Source: Bacteroidia bacterium (GTDB lineage: Bacteria > Bacteroidota > Bacteroidia > J057). From it: a stretch of DNA of 64,000 nt. The notes under the pieces were generated by a model. That model did not search any database. It was not told where the DNA came from and was given only the letters and a program-made list of their open reading frames with translations. Shown one piece after another: positions 9,506 through 16,491 of this stretch. Both the position numbers and the translations under genes were made by a program. Location: positions 275,931-339,930 of the forward strand of contig JAUIKF010000001.1 in assembly GCA_030430575.1 (NCBI GenBank), in the 5' to 3' direction. The first letter of the stretch is position 1, and the number at the start of each line of letters is the position of its first letter.

Positions 9506-10675
9506 TTATTGGGCTGGTATTAATGAAAATTGATGTACCATGTCTCCCAGAATTGGGTTCCTTTGGATCATCTGATTTAAGGTGTTTTCTTGTTCGAGTT
9601 GGATTTTTTCTTTTAGGCTCAACCTGTTAGCGGTCAAAGGTTCAGGCTTGGGGGCGGGTGAATCAGGAGGAGGGGATTGAGGCGACTTTCTGAACGTCTC
9701 GACATCGTACTGGAGGAGGTAATCCGCTAGGTCTGCCCCTTCTTTATCTCCTTTGCGCTCCAGTAAATCAGACACCTCTATTTGGCCTATGTGACTCAAT
9801 ACCTTAGCTTTCTGACTCCATTTATCAAAACCTCCCTGATCTGGGAACAGCGTTATTTTTCTTCCTTTCAAAACTTTAAGTCGCTTTTCATTCAGCCACT
9901 CTAAGCCGAGGACTGCCAACCATATATATTGAGGAAGATAAGCCGTTGCGATAACAGCCGTTTTTGCAGCTTCTACGATGGCGATAGGCTTGGTTTTGGG
10001 TTCATATTCCAGTTGAGGCAATCCAAATAAACAAGGTGCCTTTGGGCTGTTCTCTGAATAGTTTTTGAGCCAATTGGGAATAGGTTCCTGCTTTTTGAGA
10101 TAGACATCTTTTATTGCAGTATGTACCCATCCATTACTCCGCTTTTTCCGCCCGTCTGCATGTGTCCCGCGTACCGTGTGACCCATATCATCAAATAGAA
10201 TTACTTGCCCTCCAGCGACCTTGTCAGCCTCATCTATGAGCCAAAAAACCGTTGCCCCTTTCCAATACTTAGAGGTTCCTATCTGGAAGTTTTGAATCAG
10301 TTCCCTTGCGAGACTGCCCCCCAATTTTTCTTCCAAAAACTTGGCAAAAACATTACGCTCATAGGTTTTCAAACTTGCTTCCATGATATTTTTGGGAATG
10401 GTTGTAAAGGCTTGGGCTGTCTCAGCCTTGGTCTTTCGGTTCGATTTTGATTGGCCTTTGGTATCCTGTTCCCTTCGCCCATATCCGTCCTTATAGGGGT
10501 TCAAGTGATAACCGCAATTATTGGCGCGATTGCATTTTCCATATTCTAGTGGAAGATAGTTCCCCATCTCTGTATCGATGTATCTGGAGTATTCGCCCTT
10601 TTTCCCACATGATGGACATGTATAGCGCGTTTTTGGGCCTTTATAGTCTTCTAGTTCGTATCTATAGTCTGACAT
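9506..10675 (-). CDS. DUF6371-type protein: zinc ribbon plus Toprim-like domain (primase-like)
   Basis: The 389-residue protein starts with a four-cysteine zinc ribbon (C20, C23, C48, C54; CPSCG then CNRANNCGY) of the type found at the front of DNA primases. A middle region has Toprim-like signals: an acidic strand IVEAAKTAVI near residue 230 and LFPDQGG near 280. It ends in a proline-rich stretch (SPPPDSPAPKPEP) and a short helical tail. Proteins of this design are common on Bacteroidota plasmids and integrative elements, where they are annotated DUF6371. I infer a role in priming replication of the island, because the next gene upstream encodes a RepA-like ATPase and a hexamer array lies between them. 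Catalytic activity is not proven; the usual DxD of Toprim is not obvious. Confidence 0.75.
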   Translation of the reverse strand: MSDYRYELEDYKGPKTRYTCPSCGKKGEYSRYIDTEMGNYLPLEYGKCNRANNCGYHLNPYKDGYGRREQDTKGQSKSNRKTKAETAQAFTTIPKNIMEASLKTYERNVFAKFLEEKLGGSLARELIQNFQIGTSKYWKGATVFWLIDEADKVAGGQVILFDDMGHTVRGTHADGRKKRSNGWVHTAIKDVYLKKQEPIPNWLKNYSENSPKAPCLFGLPQLEYEPKTKPIAIVEAAKTAVIATAYLPQYIWLAVLGLEWLNEKRLKVLKGRKITLFPDQGGFDKWSQKAKVLSHIGQIEVSDLLERKGDKEGADLADYLLQYDVETFRKSPQSPPPDSPAPKPEPLTANRLSLKEKIQLEQENTLNQMIQRNPILGDMVHQFSLIPAQ

Positions 10676-10695
10676 AACTGGTTCATTTTGCCTTA

Positions 10696-10751
10696 GGCGT
10701 TCACAGTGTTCACGCTGTTCATAGTGTGAACGCCGTGAACGGTGTGAACAC
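10696..10751. repeat. Six-hexamer array GTTCAC x3 / GTGAAC x3 at exact 9-nt period
   Basis: Between the ATPase gene and the DUF6371 gene lie six hexamers starting at 10699, 10708, 10717, 10726, 10735 and 10744, a constant step of 9 nt. The first three read GTTCAC, GTTCAC, GTTCAT; the last three read GTGAAC, so the array is a dyad centred at about 10724. The ends GGCGTTCAC (10696-10704) and GTGAACGCC (10726-10734) also pair over 9 bp. It could be an iteron-like binding site of an island replication origin, an operator, or an RNA hairpin between two genes of one transcript. Confidence 0.85.
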
Positions 10752-10760
10752 TAGAGAGAA

Positions 10761-11858
10761 TTATTTCTTTGAATATTTATTTACAGTCCCTACTGCAATG
10801 CCTAATTCTTTGGCAATGGCTCTTTGAGATTTACCTTGCTCAATCATTTCTTTCACCATCAAAATATTACTATCCCTATCTTGCTGAGTAAGTTTTTTCA
10901 AATGTTCCTCCTCAGTAGAAAAACCCATGAACTCAAATTGCAGGAAATTGTATTCCTTAATAATCTGGCAAAGACAGACATTCCCCCCATCATAGAGTTG
11001 TTCCGTATTGCGTTGTTTGATTTGCTTGAAATACCGAAGTTGTTTGTCTTGGTGACTCTCACCAATGGTAAATGAGCTATCACAAAAATTGATCAGCATT
11101 TTGCTGCCTTGCAAGTCATTTCTGGTAATAGGCTTTGATAAGTCTCGCTTGGGCGTGTGCGCTAAAGCTAGGATCGATAACCCATATTTTGATTTCAAAG
11201 CCTTTAAATGCTTCATTAATGGCAAAGCATCTTTTGCCTTTTCAGTTTCTTGCTTTAAGTAGGTGAGATTATCAATAATCAAGACCTTCGCTCCAGTATT
11301 GACAATCGTCTGTTCTAAAGAGGCATTGAGGAAGTTTTCAAATGATTGGTTTTCGGGAATCTCTGAATCGGGGTCTACCTCCACCCTGATAAAGTATTCA
11401 TCCCAATCATAATGTTTCTCAAAATCTGCCGAATATCGATTTTCAAACTGCTTATCTGAAAGCTCAAAGTCAAAGTATAGAATCTTCTGCCTCTTAGCAT
11501 CAAATTTGAACCCTGGTACATGCACTCCCCTACTTATACTATCTCCAATCTGCACTGCAAGGATTGATTTGCCTAAATTGGTATCTGCGAATAATATGCA
11601 TAACTCTCCTTCAAACCAGAATTCTCCAAATAACATTTTTGGAATTGGGCGTGTCTTTGCCTGTTCAATCCACCTATTAGCAGGCATTGCCTTAAACAGT
11701 CCGTTTTTAGTTTCGTGACGGTCGAGTAAATCGCCTACTTCTTCCAAAATATCTTTAGATGTTATCGGTGGTTTGGGTTGAGTCGCTTGATTTGGCTTCC
11801 CCAAATCATTGGATTGAGATGCCGTAGCCGACCCTTTATTTTGTCCATGAAATTTCAT
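10761..11858 (-). CDS. RepA-like RecA-fold ATPase with C-terminal helix-turn-helix
   Basis: The 365-residue protein is an AAA_25 / RepA-family ATPase. Walker A is ADTNLGKS (91-98), a strand-acidic motif LYFDFEL follows near 127-133, and Walker B is VLIIDNLTY (192-200). A second domain carries ALAHTPKR and the sensor-like segment LQGSKMLINFCDSSFTI. The last 20 residues (GKSQRAIAKELGIAVGTVNK) form a resolvase-type helix-turn-helix, which suggests DNA-site recognition by the same protein. In plasmids and satellites such proteins act as hexameric replicative helicases or helicase loaders. Here the gene sits next to a primase-like gene and the hexamer array, so a replication module of the island is the best reading. 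The assignment of helicase activity is inference. Confidence 0.82.
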   Translation of the reverse strand: MKFHGQNKGSATASQSNDLGKPNQATQPKPPITSKDILEEVGDLLDRHETKNGLFKAMPANRWIEQAKTRPIPKMLFGEFWFEGELCILFADTNLGKSILAVQIGDSISRGVHVPGFKFDAKRQKILYFDFELSDKQFENRYSADFEKHYDWDEYFIRVEVDPDSEIPENQSFENFLNASLEQTIVNTGAKVLIIDNLTYLKQETEKAKDALPLMKHLKALKSKYGLSILALAHTPKRDLSKPITRNDLQGSKMLINFCDSSFTIGESHQDKQLRYFKQIKQRNTEQLYDGGNVCLCQIIKEYNFLQFEFMGFSTEEEHLKKLTQQDRDSNILMVKEMIEQGKSQRAIAKELGIAVGTVNKYSKK

Positions 11859-11905
11859 AATTTTGTCGTATTACGAATACAGTTTTAGATTTTGAAAAAG
11901 GAGGG

Positions 11906-12253
11906 TTACGGCCTCCTTTTTTTGTTGTTGGCGTTCATGTATGCCATAGCCTCAGCATCTAGCTCTTCGGCAGTTTTGATCTTATGGGCGAGCAACCATT
12001 CATCAATTTCATTTAGGTCAAAGATTAGCCGTTTCCCGCTTTTACTGTGTGGGATGATAGCAGCCGATACCTTTTTGTAAATGGTCGATTTGCTGCCAAT
12101 AAATGGACGGGCTTTTAATAGGCCGTCGAGGTCTACAATGGATTGTTCCTTATAGGTTGAGGGTGCTTGTGAAGCAAACGCTTCTCTTACAGCCTGTTCA
12201 ACTATATTTTTTATAGTCGTTTCTGGAATCGATATTAATACAAAGTCTTGCAT
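11906..12253 (-). CDS. Helix-turn-helix (MerR/excisionase-like) DNA-binding protein
   Basis: This 115-residue protein has the HTH_17 layout: a helical N-terminal arm, then about residues 40-95 with the order 'GLLKARPFIGSKSTIYKKVS' followed by IPHSKSGKRLIFDLNEIDEWL, which is the winged helix of excisionase-like proteins. A basic tail (NNKKRRP) ends the protein. In Bacteroidota mobile elements this type of gene is usually found just ahead of the replication ATPase, as here (47 bp upstream, same strand), and may control the replication genes or help excision. A second HTH protein of a different subtype sits beside the integrase, so this one is more likely the regulator of replication genes. That division of labour is inference. 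Confidence 0.8.
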   Translation of the reverse strand: MQDFVLISIPETTIKNIVEQAVREAFASQAPSTYKEQSIVDLDGLLKARPFIGSKSTIYKKVSAAIIPHSKSGKRLIFDLNEIDEWLLAHKIKTAEELDAEAMAYMNANNKKRRP

Positions 12254-12327
12254 AGTTGAGGAAATTAATTTTCCCCAAAGATGCTATGCCCTATAGCTGA
12301 AAATCCATAACGAGGTCGTAAACGTTA

Positions 12328-13074
12328 CTACTTTTTACCCTTTTTAGGGTTACTTAAAATACCATGAAATTTAGGCTTATACAGTGGTGTATAGACCTTT
12401 TCATAGGTATTCGTATAGGTTTTCTTATCTTGTGCTGGCCTAAAATACTGGTCAATTGAGTTAGCATTTGAAAAGCAGTTCCTTACCGTTCTATTATCAG
12501 GTTTCCCTATCCAGCCTTTCTTTCTCAACTCAATGAATAATTCTGCCAGTTCCCCTTGGGTTCCATTCCACTGAATAGGATTTATTATACTTAGTTTCCC
12601 AGAGGAGTTCATAAATGTATCTTCTAAAAGGGTCACTACTCTTTTAGCTTTTAGTTTAAAGTCTAAAGGCTTCCTGTTAGAATGGAGAATTGATTCGCCT
12701 ACTTTTTTTATTAACAGGATTCTAATTTCTCTCTTTTCCAATAAATTTGCATAGTCAATTAACTCTTCGCATAATTCCTTCCCATCCAATATTTCCGTTT
12801 TCAACCTGCCAATACCTTCTTTTTTATACCATTTTGCAACGTGATCATAAGGGTGGTTAAAAAGGCATTTTCTAAAAATTTCCCATTCTTCTATCGTTAA
12901 CCCAACCTTCGCCAATTCATGGTAAGTTTCTAGCGTATCATTACAACAATATCGAATAATCAATTTCCCCTCTTTCTCAGCTTGAGTTTGAGCCGCTAAT
13001 TCATCTGCGTTTAAACTCTTAGGAGCAAAAAAAATATCTTCGTTTTTATAAATTCTTTCAGGATTAAGGTCCAT
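12328..13074 (-). CDS. Uncharacterised island protein (weak RteC-like C-terminal pattern)
   Basis: The 248-residue product is charged and helical with no signal peptide or membrane span. Residues about 165-195 (IQWNGTQGELAELFIELRKK) resemble the phrase 'W-G-xx-ELA-LF-xL-xx-GWI' seen in the C-terminal half of RteC-type regulators and related proteins that tell an element how much hardware to build, but the match is only by eye. The tail is basic (NPKKGKK). It lies between the HTH gene (75 bp downstream) and the membrane protein gene (64 bp upstream) on the same strand. I do not assign a function; a regulator of island genes is one possibility. Confidence 0.55.
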   Translation of the reverse strand: MDLNPERIYKNEDIFFAPKSLNADELAAQTQAEKEGKLIIRYCCNDTLETYHELAKVGLTIEEWEIFRKCLFNHPYDHVAKWYKKEGIGRLKTEILDGKELCEELIDYANLLEKREIRILLIKKVGESILHSNRKPLDFKLKAKRVVTLLEDTFMNSSGKLSIINPIQWNGTQGELAELFIELRKKGWIGKPDNRTVRNCFSNANSIDQYFRPAQDKKTYTNTYEKVYTPLYKPKFHGILSNPKKGKK

Positions 13075-13138
13075 AGTCTTATTTGGTTAGGAGTTTGATT
13101 AAAAAATTGAAGAAAGAAGGGAAGAATCCCTTCCCTCG

Positions 13139-14539
13139 TTATGTCCCAAAATTCAGCCTCGACTTCCCATTAGTCTGTCTCGCATTAAAATTCTCAATCC
13201 TGCATTTGTCAGAACAGAATTTTGCCGTTTTGCGCTTCTTGACAGCCTCCTTGCCGCACGTCTGGCAGGTGATCAGGTAGCCGTGAACTTCCCGCGTTGT
13301 GGTTGTCGTCTTGTCGTGTATTTTGGTGGAAGACGGGTCACGTCTTTTGGCGTGTGTACTGTTCTGTAAATCGCGCTTGAGCCGTTCGTTTTCTTCCTTC
13401 AAACGCTGCATTTCGGAAGCGTCACTTCCTCCCGTTCGAAACCCTATCCCGCCGTTATTCCCTCCACCACTTTTCCCTTTTAGGTCTGCCATTTGGGCAA
13501 GGATCACTTCCAAAGCTTGCTTGGTCTGTTCATTGCCAAATTGATATTGCGCCCGTCTGGCTGCTTCCATTGCGGCCTGTCGGTCGTGCTTCGTTTCATA
13601 AGCTGCAATGAATTGGGCTTCCTTGTCTGGATGGATGGCAAACTCTGCACGGTCGGAATAGTGATTGGACACAAAAGACAATAGGATCGCCAACCCATAG
13701 GCGAAATACACCATCTTCCTATGTCCTGATTGCTTGGTACTTACTGACAGGTCGAACCGTCCTTTGTCCCGTGCATAATCATCTTTGGCCGTTTCTCGCT
13801 TGGTAATCTCTGCTTCGCGGATCATCGCCAATTCGGCGTTGTATTCCGTTTCGAGCTTGTCAATCTTTTGTTGGTATTCAGCAATCAGGCGATGGCCGTA
13901 GGTGGTAATCACCCCTTGCCAATGCACCGCGCCCGTCCCGATCTTATAGGGACAAATGGTTTTGCAATGCTTATCGTGGTTAGGCGTGGAGGCTTTGCCA
14001 ATGTCCCTAATCCGCGCTATCAGGGCTTCATGCTTGGCAATGGCTGGTTTGTATTCCTGCTCTGCATTTTCCCGCCTCACCTGGTACTCAGCGTCAATAT
14101 TATCCAAAGGATTCTGGATGACCTCCTCTGTCGTATCGTATGCGACAAAGTCCACGCCTTGCAGATTGGCGTAAATGTCCAGACATAACAAAGCGATCAG
14201 TCCCACAATGGCAGCGATGAACATAGGCTCATGGCCTTTGGTCTTGTAGTGCCTTTTGGCGATGTAGTCCAGAACGGTGGCCGTAATACTGGCAATGAGG
14301 AAAAACGCAATCAGCGCAACGGATACCGTCACCACATAGGGTAAAAAATCCCCTTGCATATCGGCAAAGCGATCTAGCATTTTGCGGTAGAAATTCAGGC
14401 TCATAAAAGCATTATACCACAATACAATCAGGGTAAACACTTGCGCAGCGACAAAGACCCAAAACCACTTCCTCAACGTGGGTTCGTTCTGGAGTCTTCC
14501 CGTAAATCCTGCAATGATGGTTTTGATGTTATCAAACAT
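13139..14539 (-). CDS. Four-span membrane protein with C-terminal zinc-finger module
   Basis: The 466-residue protein has membrane spans at about 26-46, 67-92, 106-124 and 276-294. Between spans three and four is a long charged helical stretch with several K/E/R-rich heptads that look like coiled coil. The region 357-370 is glycine-rich, followed by a short coiled coil (MQRLKEENERLKRDL, 377-391). The end holds a zinc module C425-x2-C428 and FC442-x3-C446 followed by NARQ. The same module is found at the start of the HTH protein at 15907-16263. No known conjugation or phage family was recognised. It may be a membrane component of the island's transfer or maintenance, but nothing in the sequence proves it. 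A 249-bp gap separates it from the integrase. Confidence 0.6.
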   Translation of the reverse strand: MFDNIKTIIAGFTGRLQNEPTLRKWFWVFVAAQVFTLIVLWYNAFMSLNFYRKMLDRFADMQGDFLPYVVTVSVALIAFFLIASITATVLDYIAKRHYKTKGHEPMFIAAIVGLIALLCLDIYANLQGVDFVAYDTTEEVIQNPLDNIDAEYQVRRENAEQEYKPAIAKHEALIARIRDIGKASTPNHDKHCKTICPYKIGTGAVHWQGVITTYGHRLIAEYQQKIDKLETEYNAELAMIREAEITKRETAKDDYARDKGRFDLSVSTKQSGHRKMVYFAYGLAILLSFVSNHYSDRAEFAIHPDKEAQFIAAYETKHDRQAAMEAARRAQYQFGNEQTKQALEVILAQMADLKGKSGGGNNGGIGFRTGGSDASEMQRLKEENERLKRDLQNSTHAKRRDPSSTKIHDKTTTTTREVHGYLITCQTCGKEAVKKRKTAKFCSDKCRIENFNARQTNGKSRLNFGT

Positions 14540-14681
14540 GGAAGCCTCCTTTCTCGATGGCGTGGAAGGGGTGGAGGCATGAAGGAAAACAGGTTTTTGC
14601 CTGTTTGGGCGGTCGGGGAATAGCTTGTGTAACTATTTCCCCCATTTTTAGTAATTTTAGCATGTTAATTAATGTTAACAA

Positions 14682-14727
14682 TGCCCTGTCGATATTTTAG
14701 CGAATGGTAGGCAGGGCACTCTTTTTT
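14682..14727 (+). terminator. Possible hairpin with T-run in the gap before the integrase gene
   Basis: TGCCCTG (14682-14688) pairs with CAGGGCA (14712-14718), a 7-bp stem with a 23-nt loop, followed on the plus strand by CTCTTTTTT. No plus-strand gene ends here, so a terminator role is doubtful; it could instead be a protein-binding site or a recombinase arm site. Confidence 0.25.
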
Positions 14728-14788
14728 AATACATTATTTTTTCATTTTCGGTTTGTTCGTAACCTGTTATTCAGGTTGCAGTGTCATT

Positions 14789-15901
14789 TCATAGTTTTAT
14801 GTCATTCAATTTATTCATGGCTTCCGTTTTCCGTTCATCTACAATTTTTGCATAAATCTGGGTAGTCCTTACGTCCTTATGGCCCAATAATTTGGAGACG
14901 GTGTAAAGCCCTGTTCCAAGGTTCATTTGGATAATTGCAAATGAATGCCGCGCACAATGAAAAGTAATCTTTTTCCTTATCCCAGCCAGAAACACCCATT
15001 CTTGAAGCTTGACATTATTCCAGGCGGAATATTTTAGCCCTTCAAATATCTTTTTATCATCCCCTTGCCTCGATCCTAGCAATTCCCTTGCAGATATGGG
15101 AATAGGCAAAGTTTCTTCTGCTTTCGTTTTTTGCTGCCTGAGTCGGATAAAGTACCCATTAGCATCATCCTTTTGAAGGTCATTCCATGTAAGACCGTTT
15201 ACATCTACAAACCGCAATCCTGTAAGCGCACTAAATAGGAAGGCTTTCTTCATTACCTCATTTTCACAAGGTGCTTGAGCCAAGGTTTTCAACTCCTCAA
15301 TGGTAAGGAATTCACGTTTTGTTTCTTCCGCTTTGATCGCGTTTACCCTTGCACCATAGTTTTCTGGGATGTACCCTTTCTTAAAGGCTTCTTTCAAGGC
15401 TGCCTTCAATTTATTGAAATAGGAATGCTTGGTGTTTTGTGCCAATTTCAGGCTAGAAAGATATTCCTTGAAATCCTCCAAAACCTCTACGGATAATTGG
15501 CCCATTGTCAGCCCTTCGCTAAAGAACTCCTTCAAGTATTTGGATGCACTATGCCAATTACCGTAGTTTCCATCAGAAGCGTATCGCTGTTTTACCATCA
15601 GGTCGAAGAACTCAATAAAGGACTTTTTCTTATTGGTGCTGGCGGAAAAGCCATAAGTCCCTTCTTGAATTTCCTTTTCCCGTTTGTTCTTAATGCTTCG
15701 TGCTAAAGCTTTGGTTTCCTTATTGTGTTGGGTTTCGTGTGGTCCCCTTGATCGCTCGAAGATGTAAAGCCCTAAAAACTCTCTCCTTGTTTTCTTCCCT
15801 GTATTAGGATTAAGAATCTCTGGATAAAAATCTAGGTAAAGGCTTTTCCTGCCTTTGCTAATCTTCTTTTCACGCAAAAATACTTTTATTGACGTTGGCA
15901 T
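14789..15901 (-). CDS. Tyrosine recombinase (site-specific integrase)
   Basis: The 370-residue protein is a phage-type integrase of the Bacteroidota kind. An N-terminal arm-binding/SAM-like region (from about 90, FIEFFDLMVKQRY) is followed by the catalytic domain with R230 (ALTGLR), K258 (QQKTK), H315-x2-R318 (HCARH), H341 (LLGHKDVRTTQ) and nucleophile Y350. All catalytic residues are present, so the enzyme should be active. It starts 5 bp after the stop of the HTH/zinc-finger gene, forming a two-gene unit that reads away from mnmE. Its position, the second gene from the 3' end of mnmE, matches elements that use that site. It would cut and join the island at its attachment sites; the exact core site needs the other end of the island. 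Confidence 0.94.
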   Translation of the reverse strand: MPTSIKVFLREKKISKGRKSLYLDFYPEILNPNTGKKTRREFLGLYIFERSRGPHETQHNKETKALARSIKNKREKEIQEGTYGFSASTNKKKSFIEFFDLMVKQRYASDGNYGNWHSASKYLKEFFSEGLTMGQLSVEVLEDFKEYLSSLKLAQNTKHSYFNKLKAALKEAFKKGYIPENYGARVNAIKAEETKREFLTIEELKTLAQAPCENEVMKKAFLFSALTGLRFVDVNGLTWNDLQKDDANGYFIRLRQQKTKAEETLPIPISARELLGSRQGDDKKIFEGLKYSAWNNVKLQEWVFLAGIRKKITFHCARHSFAIIQMNLGTGLYTVSKLLGHKDVRTTQIYAKIVDERKTEAMNKLNDIKL

Positions 15902-15906
15902 AATGG

Positions 15907-16263
15907 CTATTCAAATAAGCTGTTTAAATCCTGCTTCCTAATAATTACCCGCGTTCCTAGTTTGGCCTTTTTCAGTTTCCCTTGCTTGATGATCCGCCAA
16001 AGGGTAGTTCGGCTTATCCCTAGCAATCTGCACGTTTCATCGATGGTCAAAAATTCTTTGGCTTGTAAATCAAGAAGCGGTTGGAGGATCGTCTTTTCTG
16101 TTTCTTTATTACTCTTCTCTATCTTCTCCTCCTTTTGCCTCGCCTTATAAGCTGCCTTTGCGCACCTGTCGCCGCAAAACCTTGTGACGGTGGTCTTCGC
16201 TATGAATTCCTCACCACAATGCTCACAGATTCGCAAAACCCTGATATTACTACTCATTAGCAA
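15907..16263 (-). CDS. Zinc-finger / HTH_17 protein, likely excisionase or integrase regulator
   Basis: The 118-residue protein joins a zinc module (C13-x2-C16, FC30-x3-C34, followed by KARQ) to a charged linker and an excisionase-like winged helix at 70-118 ([20 protein letters not shown], then a wing [12 protein letters not shown]). HTH_17 proteins of this type either direct excision by bending DNA at the attachment site or repress the promoter they sit beside. The gene is immediately upstream of the integrase (5-bp gap) and is the island gene closest to mnmE. The N-terminal zinc module is unusual for an excisionase and is shared with the membrane protein at 13139-14539. Start choice: ATG at 16263 (MLMSSNIRV) or ATG at 16257 (MSSNIRV). 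Confidence 0.82.
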   Translation of the reverse strand: MLMSSNIRVLRICEHCGEEFIAKTTVTRFCGDRCAKAAYKARQKEEKIEKSNKETEKTILQPLLDLQAKEFLTIDETCRLLGISRTTLWRIIKQGKLKKAKLGTRVIIRKQDLNSLFE

Positions 16264-16407
16264 TTGTTAATTAATGTTTCCTTTTGTTTCATAATTTCCC
16301 CCAACTTGTACCTTGAGTTCAATTAGATTCACAAAGATACAGATAAGGTACAAATAATCCGCAAGAAACAGCTAAACAATCACTAAGTAATGATAGGATT
16401 TATATAG

Positions 16408-16442
16408 AAAAAGCCCCTAATCGCATGGATTAGAGGCTTTTT
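16408..16442 (-). terminator. Bidirectional intrinsic terminator downstream of mnmE
   Basis: The hairpin has a left arm AAAAAGCCCCTAATC (16408-16422), loop GCAT, and a right arm ending in GGCTTTTT (to 16442), with one mismatch. A-run and T-run flank the stem, so it can work in both directions. It lies about 30 bp past the mnmE stop. If the mnmE 3' end is the attachment site, this terminator belongs to the island side. Confidence 0.75.
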
Positions 16443-16473
16443 ATTTAGTGGTTATTTTCGCTTGTTTTCTTCG

Positions 16474-16491
16474 TTACTTTCCAATACAAAA
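16474..16491 (-). other. Candidate attachment site at the 3' end of mnmE
   Basis: The last codons of mnmE (the conserved CIGK tail and stop) are where SGI1-type and other integrative elements are known to insert. Here an integrase gene lies about 570 bp beyond the stop on the downstream side, as in those elements. No second copy of this 18-nt sequence was found elsewhere in the window, so the other junction must be outside it. The site is inferred from context. Confidence 0.45.

Noticed and set aside
10250..10275. TTTCCAATACTT resembling part of the mnmE 3' end, as a second attachment site
   Set aside because: Only about 10 nt match, it lies inside the DUF6371 gene, and an attachment site there would break the gene.
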